Shown here one piece after another: positions 9,560-19,497 of a stretch of 42,512 nt of DNA. Source of the stretch: a bacterium (lineage in GTDB: Bacteria; Pseudomonadota; Alphaproteobacteria; Sphingomonadales; Sphingomonadaceae); contig JAVBXL010000017.1 in NCBI GenBank assembly GCA_030824575.1, positions 1-42,512 on the forward strand, given 5' to 3'. Below the pieces are notes generated by a model. The model worked only from the letters and a program-made list of their open reading frames with translations, made no database searches and had not been told where the DNA came from. Each line of letters begins with the position of its first letter. Positions within the stretch are counted from its first letter, which is position 1. Both the position numbers and the translations under genes were made by a program.

Positions 9560-9672
9560 ACCGTTTGTGCTGAGTAGGGGCTGAGCTTGTCGAAGTCCCG
9601 TATCGAAGCATTGCGCATATCCTTCGATACGCCATTTCGACTTCGCTCAATGGCTACTCAGGACGAACGGTC
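9560..9672 (+). repeat. Family 2 long palindrome after leuA
   Basis: Inverted repeat of about 113 bp with arms ACCGTTTGTGCTGAGTAG and CTACTCAGGACGAACGGT. It contains the same two internal modules as the copy after ilvC but in swapped order: GGCTGAGCTTGTCGAAG on the left, CCATTGAGCGAAGTCGAAATGG on the right strand, and GTATCGAA/TTCGATAC near the centre. It lies between convergent leuA and the M20 peptidase gene and could end both transcripts. Confidence 0.8.
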
Positions 9673-9689
9673 TGGGAAACGACAGCCTG

Positions 9690-11057
9690 TTACTTCGCCA
9701 ACCCGCGCACCACCGCGTCCCACTGCTCCAACGATTCCCTGATGCCAGCCACCGGCACCCGCTCGTTCAGCCCATGAGCAAAGCCGTCCTGCGCCTTCAT
9801 GAACAGGCTGGACACGCCATAGCTTGGCACCCCCAGCGCCCGGAAATAGAGGCTGTCGGTCGCCCCCGCCGACATGCCCGGCATCACCGTGATGTCCGCC
9901 GCCCGCGCCGTTACCGCATCGCGCACCACCTTCATCACGTCCGCACGCAGGGGCGAGGCGTCGCTGGCCAGCGGATCGCCCAAGGTCTTCACCATGGCGG
10001 TCGGATCGTTCACTACCTTGACCAGTTGCGCCTTCACATCCTCAATGGGGATGCCCGGAAAGATGCGGCAATTGACGCTGACCTTCGCGCTCTGCGGCAG
10101 GGCGTTCAAAGCATGGCCCGCGCTCGCCATCGTCGCGACGCAGGTGGTGCGCACCTGGCCGATAAATTCCGGCCGGGTCGACAGCAATTCCGCCGCCGCC
10201 GCGTCGCCCGTTTCCGCATAGCGCCGCATCGCCTGCCCCACCTCACCGCCGATCCTGTCGGCCGATAGCGCCAGCGACGCCTTGGTCAGTTCATTGCGCA
10301 TCGGCGGGAATGGATAGGCCGCGATTCGGTCGATCGCCTTGGCCATGCGATAGATGGGATTGCCCGGCGTCGGCGCGCTCGAATGGCCGCCCGCATCGGT
10401 GAAGGCGAACTCAAAATCGGCATAGCTCTTCTCGCCCGCCTGCAACTGGTACAGCACCGGCTTGCCCTCGTCATTCAGCAGCCCGCCGCCGCCATCGCCG
10501 TTCAGCAACAGCGCAATATCCTTATACTGCGCCGCCAAAGCCTTGGTCGTCACCATATCGGTTTCCTCGTCCCCCGACAGGAGCAGGATGACGGTTCGAC
10601 GCGGTTTCCAGCCTTCCTTCTTCAGCTGCGCCATTGTCGCGACCATCATCGCGACGTCATATTTATTATCCTCCGCGCCGCGCCCGAAAATATAGCCATC
10701 TTCCTCCACCGGCACGAAGGGGTCGCGGGTCCAGTCCGCCCGGTCCGCCGCCACCACATCCATATGGCCGATCAGCGCCATGGGTTTCAGCGTCAGGTCG
10801 CTACCCTTCATCGTCGCGGCAAAAGTTGCCGTCTCGCCCATCGGCGTGACGGCGATATCCGCGTCGGCAAATCCCGCGGCCTTCAGCACGCCCGCATAAT
10901 AGGCCGCCAGTTTGGGCACCTGCCCCGCGCCCTGCACCGTCTTCATCGCGACGGAGCGCATCAAAATATCCTTGGCCGCCCCGGCATCCGCCGCCGCCAT
11001 CGCGCCCTGCGGCAGCGCCAGCAGCGCCAAAGCCGAATATGCGCCGCGCATCATCAT
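9690..11057 (-). CDS. M20-family metallopeptidase, exported
   Basis: A 455-residue zinc aminoacylase/carboxypeptidase-type enzyme with a signal peptide (MMMRGAYSALALLALPQGAMA). Metal and catalytic motifs in order: GHMDVV, GRGAEDNK, the glutamates of SGDEET, NGDGGG, and a dimerisation domain from DAGGHSSAPTPGNP. Signal peptide plus M20 fold indicates periplasmic cleavage of small peptides or N-acyl amino acids; the substrate is not evident. Of three adjacent ATGs, 11057 is chosen because GGGGAG lies 9 nt before it. The open frame continues upstream without similarity. Confidence 0.9.
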   Translation of the reverse strand: MMMRGAYSALALLALPQGAMAAADAGAAKDILMRSVAMKTVQGAGQVPKLAAYYAGVLKAAGFADADIAVTPMGETATFAATMKGSDLTLKPMALIGHMDVVAADRADWTRDPFVPVEEDGYIFGRGAEDNKYDVAMMVATMAQLKKEGWKPRRTVILLLSGDEETDMVTTKALAAQYKDIALLLNGDGGGGLLNDEGKPVLYQLQAGEKSYADFEFAFTDAGGHSSAPTPGNPIYRMAKAIDRIAAYPFPPMRNELTKASLALSADRIGGEVGQAMRRYAETGDAAAAELLSTRPEFIGQVRTTCVATMASAGHALNALPQSAKVSVNCRIFPGIPIEDVKAQLVKVVNDPTAMVKTLGDPLASDASPLRADVMKVVRDAVTARAADITVMPGMSAGATDSLYFRALGVPSYGVSSLFMKAQDGFAHGLNERVPVAGIRESLEQWDAVVRGLAK

Positions 11058-11244
11058 ATGTTGCAACTCCCCGATGGATCGATATCCCATATCTGGCATA
11101 GCGGATCGGTCCCGCCAATGCGTTGATCCACCACAGCGGAAAGAGGGCCACCTTATCCCTGTTATACACACGTCAAGAATTGCTTGCGCGCAATCGGCCG
11201 ACCGCCATCCGATATAGGCGGCCGGTCGCCCAGAGGAAAAAGAC

Positions 11245-12546
11245 ATGGCCCTCCATTATCGCAGTTTCGGATTTCAGGTTTTGGCCGGCATGGTCGTGGG
11301 CCTCTTGCTGGGCCTGGTCGCGCGCCAGATCGGTGCGGGGCCGGATGGCGACCTCAACGGACTGGCGACCGCGCTCAAGACGGTCGGCTCGATCTTCGTC
11401 TCGCTCTTGAAGGCGATCGTGCCGCCCCTGGTCTTCGCCGCCATCGTCGCATCGATCGCCAATCTGCGCGCGCTCGACAACGCCGCGCGGCTGGCCGGGC
11501 AGACATTGCTGTGGTTCGCCATCACCGCGCTGATCGCGGTCGCGATCGGCATCGCCATCGGCGTCATTGTCCAGCCGGGCACCGGGCTGCAGGGCACGGC
11601 GCTCCCCGTGGGCAAGAGCGACAGCATGGGCGGCTGGCTCGATTTCCTCAAAGGGCTGGTGCCAGCCAACAGCCTGGCGCTGTCGGGCAGCACGAAGATC
11701 ACAGACGGCGCGGCCAGCACCAGCATCAGCTTCAACATCCTGCAATTGCTGGTCATCTCGATCGCGGTCGGCCTTGCCACATTGAAAGTGGGCGAAAAGG
11801 CCGACGCTTTCCTGGGCTTCGTCCGTTCGCTGCTCGCGGTCGTGCGCGCGCTGCTCGGCTGGGTCATCCGCCTGACGCCGATCGGCTCGGCGGCCCTCAT
11901 CGGCACCGCCATCGCCACCTATGGCTGGAGCGCACTGGCGCAGCTCGGCACCTTCACCGCCGCCATCTATCTCGGCCTCGCGCTGGTGCTGCTGGTCGTC
12001 TATCCGACGCTGCTGATCGCCAATGGCCTGAAACCCGGCCCCTTCTTCGCCAAGGCCTGGCCCGCCATCCAACTGGGCTTCGTCTCGCGCTCCTCGGTCG
12101 GCACCCTGCCCGTCACCGAAGCCGTGACCGAGCGGTTGGGCGTGGACAAGGGCTATGCCGCCTTCGCCATTCCGCTGGCGTCCACCACCAAGATGGACGG
12201 CTGCGCATCGATCTACCCCGCGCTGGCGGCGATCTTCGTCGCGGGCTTCTACGGCATCCCGCTCCATTTCGTGGATTATGCGCTGATCGTCTTCGTCTCG
12301 GTCATTGGGTCGGCCGCTACCGCCGGGCTAACCGGCGCGATCGTGATGCTGACGCTGACGCTCTCGACGCTGGGCCTGCCGCTGGAGGGCGTGGGGCTGT
12401 TGCTGGCGATCGACCCGATTCTGGACATGGGGCGGACGGCGGTGAATGTCGCGGGCCAGGTGCTGGTCGGCGTGATCGTGGCGAAGCGGGAGGGGATTTT
12501 GGACGAGGCGGCTTATTATGGCGAAGGGGAGTTAGTGGCGGTTTAG
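11245..12546 (+). CDS. Dicarboxylate/amino acid:cation symporter (SDF family)
   Basis: A 433-residue inner-membrane transporter of the sodium/proton-dicarboxylate (GltP/DctA) family with about eight transmembrane segments. Signatures seen are SRSSVGTLPVTEAV (serine-rich hairpin), ASTTKMDGCASIYPALAAIF, and DPILDMGRTAVNVAGQ, which carries the substrate and cation residues. GAGGAAA precedes the ATG. It is divergent from the M20 peptidase, a pairing that would suit release and uptake of amino acids. That link is inference. Confidence 0.93.
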   Translation: MALHYRSFGFQVLAGMVVGLLLGLVARQIGAGPDGDLNGLATALKTVGSIFVSLLKAIVPPLVFAAIVASIANLRALDNAARLAGQTLLWFAITALIAVAIGIAIGVIVQPGTGLQGTALPVGKSDSMGGWLDFLKGLVPANSLALSGSTKITDGAASTSISFNILQLLVISIAVGLATLKVGEKADAFLGFVRSLLAVVRALLGWVIRLTPIGSAALIGTAIATYGWSALAQLGTFTAAIYLGLALVLLVVYPTLLIANGLKPGPFFAKAWPAIQLGFVSRSSVGTLPVTEAVTERLGVDKGYAAFAIPLASTTKMDGCASIYPALAAIFVAGFYGIPLHFVDYALIVFVSVIGSAATAGLTGAIVMLTLTLSTLGLPLEGVGLLLAIDPILDMGRTAVNVAGQVLVGVIVAKREGILDEAAYYGEGELVAV

Positions 12547-12567
12547 GGCCGAGCCTAAACCGCCGAT

Positions 12568-13062
12568 TCATATATTCCCCTGCTCTTCGATCGGCACATC
12601 ATCGTCCGGTCCAAAATAGAGCGCGGCGCACGCGTCCCGCAAACACCCCCCGTCGATCACGAGATCCTCGCGCCATGCGTCCTGGATAAAATCGATCGTG
12701 TCGAGGTGACGATCCTCGAAATACATCCGATGGACGTCGTCGCGTCCCGCGCCATAGACGATGCGCCCTATTTTCGCCCAGATCGACGCCATGGTGCACA
12801 TCCCGCACGGCTGCAGCGTGGAATAGAGCGTAGCGTGCCGGATATCCATATCCCCATGGGCCTTGCCCGCGCGCCTGAACGCCATCATCTCTGCATGGGC
12901 CGTGGCGTCTAGAAGTTCTTCCGTCTGGTTGACTGCACGCGCCAGTTCCTGGCCGTTGAGAACGATAATGGCGGCGATCGGCGTGTCCTCCGGCGATGTA
13001 CCCTTACTCTTCGCCAGTTTGATGGCTTCACGCATCCACGCCTTGTCGGTGTCGCCTATCAT
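12568..13062 (-). CDS. Nucleoside/guanine deaminase-type zinc deaminase
   Basis: A 164-residue cytidine deaminase-like fold enzyme. Zinc motifs are HAEMM (His ligand and catalytic Glu) and PCGMC (two Cys ligands), in LYSTLQPCGMCTMASIW. The spacing and the C-terminal EDRHLDTIDFIQDAW section are closer to guanine/nucleoside deaminases than to the tRNA enzyme TadA, so a purine salvage role is likely but the substrate is unproven. The ATG at 13062 is preceded by a GGGGCGG stretch. It converges with the symporter gene. Confidence 0.88.
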   Translation of the reverse strand: MIGDTDKAWMREAIKLAKSKGTSPEDTPIAAIIVLNGQELARAVNQTEELLDATAHAEMMAFRRAGKAHGDMDIRHATLYSTLQPCGMCTMASIWAKIGRIVYGAGRDDVHRMYFEDRHLDTIDFIQDAWREDLVIDGGCLRDACAALYFGPDDDVPIEEQGNI

Positions 13063-13217
13063 GATTTTTCCGCCCCTGATGCTATCCAAGCTTGTTTGAC
13101 GCTTGGCGCCGACCCCGGTTCCTTGCCCAAAGCGACGACCGCAGGGAACAAATCGGCACGCCGCCGGTCCGGTCTTCCATGCATGATAGCGAAATGGCTG
13201 ACACAGGATCGGAAAAG

Positions 13218-14057
13218 ATGGACGATCCCGAACGCCAGCCCAATGACGACCTCGACGCCACGGAGGTTCGCGACGTCGAGGACAGGCGCGCCAGCTCGTC
13301 CAGGATCGTGCACGAAGTTGTGCGCTTACAGGGCGAGGAGGAACTGGCGCGGCCAGCACTGGCTCTGATGTTGTCCGGCACGGCTGCAGGGCTGGCGATG
13401 GCGCTGTCCTTGATGTGCGAACTTTTCCTGCGCAGCCATTTGCCGGATACGGCATGGGCGCCGCTGGTATATTTTCTGGGGTATCCGGTGGGTTACCTGA
13501 TCGTCATATTGGGGCGGATGCAGCTGTTTACCGAAAGCACCGTCACCGCCGTTCTGCCTGTCGCCACTAAGCCCACCGGAAAGAATATCGGCCGACTGAT
13601 GCGGCTCTGGCTCTGCGTGATTGTTGGAAATCTGGCTGGCGTCACATTGGTAAGCGCGCTGATGGCCGGCGAGATCATCATCACGCACGAACAGCGCCTC
13701 ATCGCGCTCGACCTGCTCGACAAGCTGGAGCTTCAACCCTGGAACCGCACCCTGACGCTGGCTATCCCCGCTGGCTTCATCATGGCGGCCATCGCCTGGG
13801 TGCTGCCAAGCGCAAAAGGCAGCGAGTTCTGGGTGATCTTTACCCTAACCTACGTAATAGCGCTCGGCAGCTTCGCGCACGTTGTGACCGGATCGTCCCA
13901 GGTCACCTTTCTATGGCTGAGCGGCAGCATCAGCATGGCCGAGTCCTGGCTGGAATTTACCTTGCCGGCATTGCTGGGCAACATCATCGGCGGGTCCGGC
14001 CTATTCGCCGTGCTGGCCCATGGACAGATGCGCAGCGATACGAGTACGGGCACATAA
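13218..14057 (+). CDS. Formate/nitrite transporter family protein (YfdC-like)
   Basis: A pentameric FNT-fold inner-membrane channel of about 279 residues. The N-terminal 50 residues are acidic and soluble ([21 protein letters not shown]), as in E. coli YfdC; six membrane segments follow, with [27 protein letters not shown] and [16 protein letters not shown] as typical half-helix regions. The substrate is unknown. The start is uncertain: ATG 13218 has AGGA at 9 nt; in-frame ATGs at 13194 and 13179 lack one. Confidence 0.85.
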   Translation: MDDPERQPNDDLDATEVRDVEDRRASSSRIVHEVVRLQGEEELARPALALMLSGTAAGLAMALSLMCELFLRSHLPDTAWAPLVYFLGYPVGYLIVILGRMQLFTESTVTAVLPVATKPTGKNIGRLMRLWLCVIVGNLAGVTLVSALMAGEIIITHEQRLIALDLLDKLELQPWNRTLTLAIPAGFIMAAIAWVLPSAKGSEFWVIFTLTYVIALGSFAHVVTGSSQVTFLWLSGSISMAESWLEFTLPALLGNIIGGSGLFAVLAHGQMRSDTSTGT

Positions 14058-14281
14058 ATCGCCGGGCTGGTGCGACATCAGTTTGCAAAAATCTCCTATT
14101 GCGAAGTCCGCTATGCATATCCCACCCGCGCAAATGCAAACCTTGCGACGGTGTGTACTTTGCAGTTTTCGCTACCTGGTCCGCTGAGCCAAACGCCCCC
14201 ACACCGCCCTGTCCTACTATGCGTCCATCGGCTATAGGCCTTGGCCCGAACAGCAAAAGCGCGGCATCAAGGCGAATATCA

Positions 14282-15625
14282 GTGGCAGACTATCAGGTCC
14301 ATATCATCGGCGGCGGCCTCGCCGGAACGGAGGCGGCGTGGCAGCTGGCGCAGGCGGGCATCCGCGTGCGCCTGTCCGAAATGCGCGGGTCAGGCGACAT
14401 GACCCCCGCGCACCAGACCGAGGGGCTGGCCGAACTGGTATGCTCCAACAGCTTCCGATCCGACGACGCGGACAAAAATGCCGTGGGCTTGCTGCATCAG
14501 GAAATGCGCCGACTGGACTCGCTCATCATGGCCAGCGCCGAACCGGCCAAGGTGCCCGCCGGCTCCGCGCTGGCGGTCGACCGCCATGTCTTTTCGGGTG
14601 CCGTCACCCGCGCGCTGGCCGATCATCCCAATGTCGAGATCATCCGCGAACGGATCGACACGCTGCCGATCGAAGGCATGACCATCGTCGCCACTGGCCC
14701 GCTGACCGCGCCCGCGCTCGCCACCAGCATCGGCCAGGCGGCGGGGATGGAGCATCTCGCCTTCTTCGACGCGATCGCGCCCGTCATCCATCATGACAGC
14801 ATCGACATGGACCAGTGCTGGATGGCCAATCGCTGGGACAAGATCGGCCCCGGCGGCGGCGAGGGGAAGGATTATATCAACTGCCCGATGGACAGGGACC
14901 AGTATCAGGCCTTCGTCCAGGGATTGCTCGACGGCGAAAAAACCGAGTTCAAGGAATGGGAGGCCAGCACCCCCTATTTCGAGGGCTGTATGCCGATCGA
15001 GGTGATGGCGTCGCGCGGGCCGGAAACCCTCCGTCACGGCCCGATGAAGCCGATGGGGCTGGACAATCCACGCACCGGCCGCTGGCCCTATGCGGTGGTG
15101 CAGTTGCGGCAGGACAATGCCAGCGGCACGCTATGGAACATGGTCGGTTTCCAGACCAAGCTGAAACATGGCGCGCAGGTTGAGCTGTTCCGCACCATTC
15201 CTGGCCTGCAAAATGCCGAATTTGCGCGGCTGGGGGGGCTGCACCGCAACACCTTCATCCAGTCGCCCAAGCTGCTCGATGAAACCCTGCGCCTCAAAAG
15301 CGCGCCGCACATCCGCTTCGCCGGGCAGATGACCGGCTGCGAAGGCTATGTGGAGAGCGCCGCGATCGGCCTGATCGCCGGGCGTTTCGCTGCGGCCGAA
15401 CTGCTGGGCCGCGCCCTGACGCCGCCCCCCGCCGACACGGCGCTGGGCGCGCTGCTCGGCCATGTGACGGGCAATGTGGTGAGCGCCGACTATCAGCCGA
15501 TGAACGTCAATTTCGGCCTGTTCCCGACGCTGGACGAGGTCAAGAAGAAGCAGCGCAAGGAAGCCTATACTTCCCGCGCCCGCGCCTCCTTCGGCGTGTG
15601 GATGGGGGAGATGGAACTGGCTTGA
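14282..15625 (+). CDS. trmFO: Methylenetetrahydrofolate-tRNA-(uracil-5-)-methyltransferase TrmFO
   Basis: Folate- and FAD-dependent methylation of U54 in the T-loop of tRNA. The 447-residue protein starts with the FAD-binding [14 protein letters not shown] and shows [24 protein letters not shown] and NVNFGLFP, all typical of the family (formerly Gid). The start is GTG 14282, 9 nt after AAGG; the frame is open far upstream, but the conserved N-terminus begins here. About 220 bases before it hold no gene and no convincing promoter. Confidence 0.95.
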   Translation: MADYQVHIIGGGLAGTEAAWQLAQAGIRVRLSEMRGSGDMTPAHQTEGLAELVCSNSFRSDDADKNAVGLLHQEMRRLDSLIMASAEPAKVPAGSALAVDRHVFSGAVTRALADHPNVEIIRERIDTLPIEGMTIVATGPLTAPALATSIGQAAGMEHLAFFDAIAPVIHHDSIDMDQCWMANRWDKIGPGGGEGKDYINCPMDRDQYQAFVQGLLDGEKTEFKEWEASTPYFEGCMPIEVMASRGPETLRHGPMKPMGLDNPRTGRWPYAVVQLRQDNASGTLWNMVGFQTKLKHGAQVELFRTIPGLQNAEFARLGGLHRNTFIQSPKLLDETLRLKSAPHIRFAGQMTGCEGYVESAAIGLIAGRFAAAELLGRALTPPPADTALGALLGHVTGNVVSADYQPMNVNFGLFPTLDEVKKKQRKEAYTSRARASFGVWMGEMELA

Positions 15626-15638
15626 GCGGCCGGGGGCG

Positions 15639-16103
15639 TCAGCATTTACACTTCGCCTTCGCCGCCCGTTTCGGCGCGGTGGCGGCGAATTCCGCCGGGG
15701 TCAGCTTGCCGTCCTTGTCGCCATCCGCCACGCCGAACCGGTCCGCCGTCGCCGCCGCCCATTCCTCGAAGGACAACAGATTGTCGCCATCCTTGTCCAG
15801 CGCCTTGAACGCCTTGGTCCGGCTGCCCAGCATCTCGACCCGCGTGATGACGCCATCGCGGTTCCGGTCGTAACGGGCAAAACGCTTCTGCTCGCGGCTT
15901 TGCGGACTGGCCTCACCAGGCATCGGCGGCGCATCGCCGACGGCATCGGGATCGCCCTGCGGCAACGCCTCTATCTGCGGCGGTGGTGGGGGAGCGGAGG
16001 CAAGCTGCGGCACTGGCGCGGTATCCGCCCGCCCCTGCCACCAGAACAGGCCGCCCGCGACCAGCAGCAGCGCCGCCATGCCACCTGCCAGCAATCGCCC
16101 CAT
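15639..16103 (-). CDS. Membrane-anchored or secreted EF-hand protein
   Basis: A 154-residue protein with one N-terminal hydrophobic segment (LLAGGMAALLLVAGGLFWW), a Pro-rich linker, and three EF-hand calcium loops: DRNRDGVITRVE, DKDGDNLLSFEE and DGDKDGKLTPAE. It ends in KCKC. GGAGG precedes the ATG. Such proteins are calcium-binding and periplasmic in sphingomonads; the function is unknown. It converges with trmFO. Confidence 0.88.
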   Translation of the reverse strand: MGRLLAGGMAALLLVAGGLFWWQGRADTAPVPQLASAPPPPPQIEALPQGDPDAVGDAPPMPGEASPQSREQKRFARYDRNRDGVITRVEMLGSRTKAFKALDKDGDNLLSFEEWAAATADRFGVADGDKDGKLTPAEFAATAPKRAAKAKCKC

Positions 16104-16147
16104 GCCGCCCTCCTCAAGTCCGTAGGCGGCCAGCCTATCCCGACACA

Positions 16148-16810
16148 CTAGCGTCCGACAAGCGCGATCCGCAGCAACCGTCCCGCCAGCGCCCGCGGCA
16201 TGCCCCTGGGCGCGCCGCGCCCCGCCAGCACATCCTGCCGCGCCAGAGTGAAGGCGATCCGCAGCGGCTTCCACCCCCGCGGCCAGCGCGCGCCGTCAAC
16301 CTGCGGCAGCAACTCGGCCGCCAGAGCCAGCGCCGCCGCCGCCAGCGCATCGTCCCCGACATGCCCGGCCAGATCCCACAGCGCCCACACCTGCCCCGCC
16401 ACCGCCAGCCAGTCCGGCGTTTGTCCCGCATCGGCCAGCGCCCGGAATAATCCGCCGCCCCGCCCCGCAGAATAATCGCGCAGCCCCTGCACGTCGATGT
16501 CGGGTTCGACCACCAGCACTTCCCAGCCGTCAATCACCGCCACCAACCCCAGCGCTCCACAAGCCCACGTCGCCCGCATCGCATCGACCACCGGCTCGCC
16601 CTGGCCCTTGATGCCGGCTGGATCATCAATGACGTCATTCCACCATGCCAGCCGCATCTGGCCGATCATCGGCTCGCTGGTGGTGCGCGCGACCTTCGCC
16701 AGCCGTGCGTCGAACGCCCATAGCGCGCGGTGCCGCGCCACCTGTCCGCTGCCGGCATAGGCGGCGAGCAGCAGGCCCAGCGGCGGCACGGCGTCGTCGT
16801 TCAGGCTCAT
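16148..16810 (-). CDS. Squalene/phytoene-synthase-like protein, probably non-catalytic
   Basis: A 220-residue protein of the squalene/phytoene synthase superfamily. The recognisable part is the N-terminal half (RHRALWAFDARLAKVARTTSEPMIGQMRLAWWNDVI) and the helix with DLAGHVGDD. It is shorter than true synthases and lacks clear pairs of Asp-rich DxxxD motifs. It therefore resembles the group related to mitochondrial complex I assembly factor NDUFAF6 more than terpenoid enzymes. GGGAG precedes the ATG. Confidence 0.75.
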   Translation of the reverse strand: MSLNDDAVPPLGLLLAAYAGSGQVARHRALWAFDARLAKVARTTSEPMIGQMRLAWWNDVIDDPAGIKGQGEPVVDAMRATWACGALGLVAVIDGWEVLVVEPDIDVQGLRDYSAGRGGGLFRALADAGQTPDWLAVAGQVWALWDLAGHVGDDALAAAALALAAELLPQVDGARWPRGWKPLRIAFTLARQDVLAGRGAPRGMPRALAGRLLRIALVGR

Positions 16811-16945
16811 CGGGCGACTCCCGTCCTGACAGGTGCTACGCGGGTTATCGGTCCTTTAACCATCTTCCTCATACACATTCTAACGAGTGCGCCTGCATAG
16901 GCGGAAAGGCTGCCCAACCCATTATTGGGGGGTGTGGGGCGCGAC

Positions 16946-18904
16946 ATGGGTGATTGCAGGCAAATGGGCAAGGTAAACCAGTATCCTATGGGCTTTCTGA
17001 AGCGGCTGGCGGGCAACCAGGCGGGCAATGTCATGGCCATGGTCGCCGCGGCGATCATTCCGCTCGCGGCGCTGATCGGCGGCGGGCTGGACATGAGTCG
17101 CGCCTATATGGCGCGCGCCCGGATGCAGCAGGCCTGCGATTCCGCCGCGCTGGCGGGCCGCCGTGCGATGACCGGGGCGACCATGTCCACGACCGATATC
17201 GCCGAAGCGCGCAAGTTCTTCGACTTCAACTTCCCACAAAATACGTTCCAGGCGGCCACCTTCACCCCGGTCATCCAGAGCAAGCCTAGCGAAACGACCA
17301 CGGTCCAGGTGACCGCGGAAACGACCATGCCGACCACGATCATGAAGATCTTCGGTTACACGACGCTGCCGCTCGCCGTGACGTGCGAAAGCCGGTTCGA
17401 CATCGGCAATACCGACGTCATGCTGGTGCTCGACACCACTGGATCGATGTCCGAAAACATGACCGATACCGATGGCACGGTGATGACCCGGCTGGCGGCG
17501 TTGAAGCTGGCGGTGAAGGACTTCTACGACACGCTCGGCGCGGGGTCGGACACGACCGGGCGCATCCGTTACGGCTTCATGCCCTATAGCTCGACCGTAA
17601 ACGTAGGTTATTCGTTGCCGTCGAGCGCGCTGGTGGGCGGGAGTACGGGGGACACATGGACGTATAATAGCCGGCGCATGACCTATTATAATGACACTCC
17701 ATCGACCACGAACACTTGCTATCGAGGGTATAAGGGCTCTGGTTATAACAGTTGCGTCTCCAGTGCGGCCTCCGCACAAAGTGATTCGAGCAACGTGTCG
17801 CGATCGAACTGCCAGACCTGGGCTAATGTCTCCACATCGGTAAGCGGCAGCTATCCGGGCACGGTTACCAAGATCGTCTATGCGGCCTATAGCTGGAACG
17901 GGACCAATCCCTTCCCTTCATCGGGCAGCGGCAATCAGAAATGCGTGCGTCAAGAAGTGACGACTACGCACACCACCAACATCACCGGCGGCACTGGCAA
18001 CACATCGCTCAATGTCTGGGTTTACAATGATTTCGCCGCCGACGTCTCAAACTTTATCACCGGCGCGTCGACCGTCAATCCAGCCTATATAGACGGCACC
18101 ACCGCTACCTGGTCGGGCTGCATCGAGGAACGCGACACCGATAGCAGTATCACCTCGACGACATCGACCTCTTCCATTCCGTCAGGCGCCTTCGACCTGC
18201 AAATCGATACGGCGCCAACCAACGCCGCAACCAGGTGGCGACCGCACTGGCCCGAAATCGAGTTCGATCGCAGTGGCAACAACCTGAACTCCGCATCGCG
18301 AATAAGCGGGGGCTGGAACGCTTGTCCTAGCAAGGCGCGCAAGCTGGCCAGCTATACCAGCCGATCGGCCACGCCATCAGGCATGGCCAGCAGCTTCAAC
18401 ACCTATGTCGATGGGCTGATCGCAATCGGCGGCACCTATCACGACATCGGCATGATGTGGGGCGCGCGCTTCCTGTCGCCCACCGGCATCTTCGCGAGCG
18501 AAAATGCCAACGCGCCCAACGGCTTCAACATCTCGCGGCACATCATTTTCATGACTGATGGCGATCTGACCGCCTATGATGCGGTCTATGGCGCCTATGG
18601 TTATCAGAAGTTGGATGGCCGCGTCGCAGCTACCAGCACGAACGATGACGGACTGATAGCCATCCACAAACGACGGCTGGAAATGATGTGCAACGCCATA
18701 AAGGGCCAGGGAGTCACCATCTGGATCGTCGGCTTCAAGGACCAGCCGCCTACCGGCACGCTCGATTCGACGATGCTCGACACCGAGTTGCAGACCTGCG
18801 CCAACAGCGGCAACCACTGGTTCATGGCCTATAATCCGTCGACGCTGCGCCAGAAGTTCAAGGATATTGCCAAGAATATCGGCGGCTTGAGGCTGTCGCA
18901 ATGA
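16946..18904 (+). CDS. TadG-like pilus-associated protein with von Willebrand factor A domain
   Basis: About 652 residues. The N-terminus has a TadE/G-type hydrophobic segment (GNVMAMVAAAIIPLAALIGGGLDMSRAY). A vWA domain follows with MIDAS motif DTTGSMS, later HIIFMTDGD and IWIVGFKD, and the end is NPSTLRQKFKDIAKNIGGLRLSQ. A central Ser/Thr/Tyr/Asn-rich stretch with scattered cysteines (about codons 230-440) interrupts the vWA fold and has lower GC than the rest. The start is uncertain (ATG 16946, 16964 or 16988). It is coupled by ATGA to a TadE-like gene. The cluster lacks the Tad ATPase and secretin genes, so it depends on a locus elsewhere or acts alone. Confidence 0.85.
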   Translation: MGDCRQMGKVNQYPMGFLKRLAGNQAGNVMAMVAAAIIPLAALIGGGLDMSRAYMARARMQQACDSAALAGRRAMTGATMSTTDIAEARKFFDFNFPQNTFQAATFTPVIQSKPSETTTVQVTAETTMPTTIMKIFGYTTLPLAVTCESRFDIGNTDVMLVLDTTGSMSENMTDTDGTVMTRLAALKLAVKDFYDTLGAGSDTTGRIRYGFMPYSSTVNVGYSLPSSALVGGSTGDTWTYNSRRMTYYNDTPSTTNTCYRGYKGSGYNSCVSSAASAQSDSSNVSRSNCQTWANVSTSVSGSYPGTVTKIVYAAYSWNGTNPFPSSGSGNQKCVRQEVTTTHTTNITGGTGNTSLNVWVYNDFAADVSNFITGASTVNPAYIDGTTATWSGCIEERDTDSSITSTTSTSSIPSGAFDLQIDTAPTNAATRWRPHWPEIEFDRSGNNLNSASRISGGWNACPSKARKLASYTSRSATPSGMASSFNTYVDGLIAIGGTYHDIGMMWGARFLSPTGIFASENANAPNGFNISRHIIFMTDGDLTAYDAVYGAYGYQKLDGRVAATSTNDDGLIAIHKRRLEMMCNAIKGQGVTIWIVGFKDQPPTGTLDSTMLDTELQTCANSGNHWFMAYNPSTLRQKFKDIAKNIGGLRLSQ

Positions 18905-19497
18905 TTGGGCGGATCGTCCCCTTCCTCGCCCGGCTGCGCGCCCATGCGCGCGGCGCGACCTTGCTGGAGTTTGGTCTGGTGGCCGGACCGCTGATCCTGA
19001 CCATCATGGCGATCGGCGACCTGGGCTATCAATCCTATCTGCGCGCGGTGACGCGCGGCGTGCTGGAAAAGGCGTCGCGCGCCGCATCGGTCGGCACGCT
19101 CAACAGCACGCAGATCGAAACCTATATCGACGCGCAGATGGCCGCGATCAATTCGAAGAACGGCACGACCTCCACCACCAAGAAAAGCTATTATAATTTC
19201 TCGCGCGTGGGAAAGCCGGAAAAGATCACCACGGATACCGCGCCGCTGGGCAGCTATAATACAGGCGACTGCTATGAGGACGCCAATGGCAATGGCGCCT
19301 ATGATGCGGCGGGCGGATCGACCGGCCTCGGCAGCGCCGACGACATCGTCTATTATGAAGTGACGGTATCGATGCCGCGCCTGTTCCCGATGGCCAAATT
19401 ACTCGGCTGGAGCGCGACCCAATCCGCCACCGCCACCACCATCGTCCGCAACCAGCCCTGGGCGAACCAGGGCAAACCGACGGTCAAATGCACATGA
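18901..19497 (+). CDS. TadE-like pilus assembly protein
   Basis: A 198-residue protein with the TadE motif GATLLEFGLVAGPLILTIMAIGDLG at residues 17-41: basic head, Glu at position +5 of the processing-like site, then one membrane helix. The remainder is extracytoplasmic. It overlaps the TadG-like gene by four bases (ATGA), and the following TadE-like gene overlaps its end the same way, so all three are translationally coupled. Confidence 0.85.
   Translation: MIGRIVPFLARLRAHARGATLLEFGLVAGPLILTIMAIGDLGYQSYLRAVTRGVLEKASRAASVGTLNSTQIETYIDAQMAAINSKNGTTSTTKKSYYNFSRVGKPEKITTDTAPLGSYNTGDCYEDANGNGAYDAAGGSTGLGSADDIVYYEVTVSMPRLFPMAKLLGWSATQSATATTIVRNQPWANQGKPTVKCT

Noticed and set aside
7827..9650. Long minus-strand frame across leuA (about 600 codons)
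   Set aside because: Antisense to leuA; its ends are made of repeat sequence and it shows no recognisable domain.
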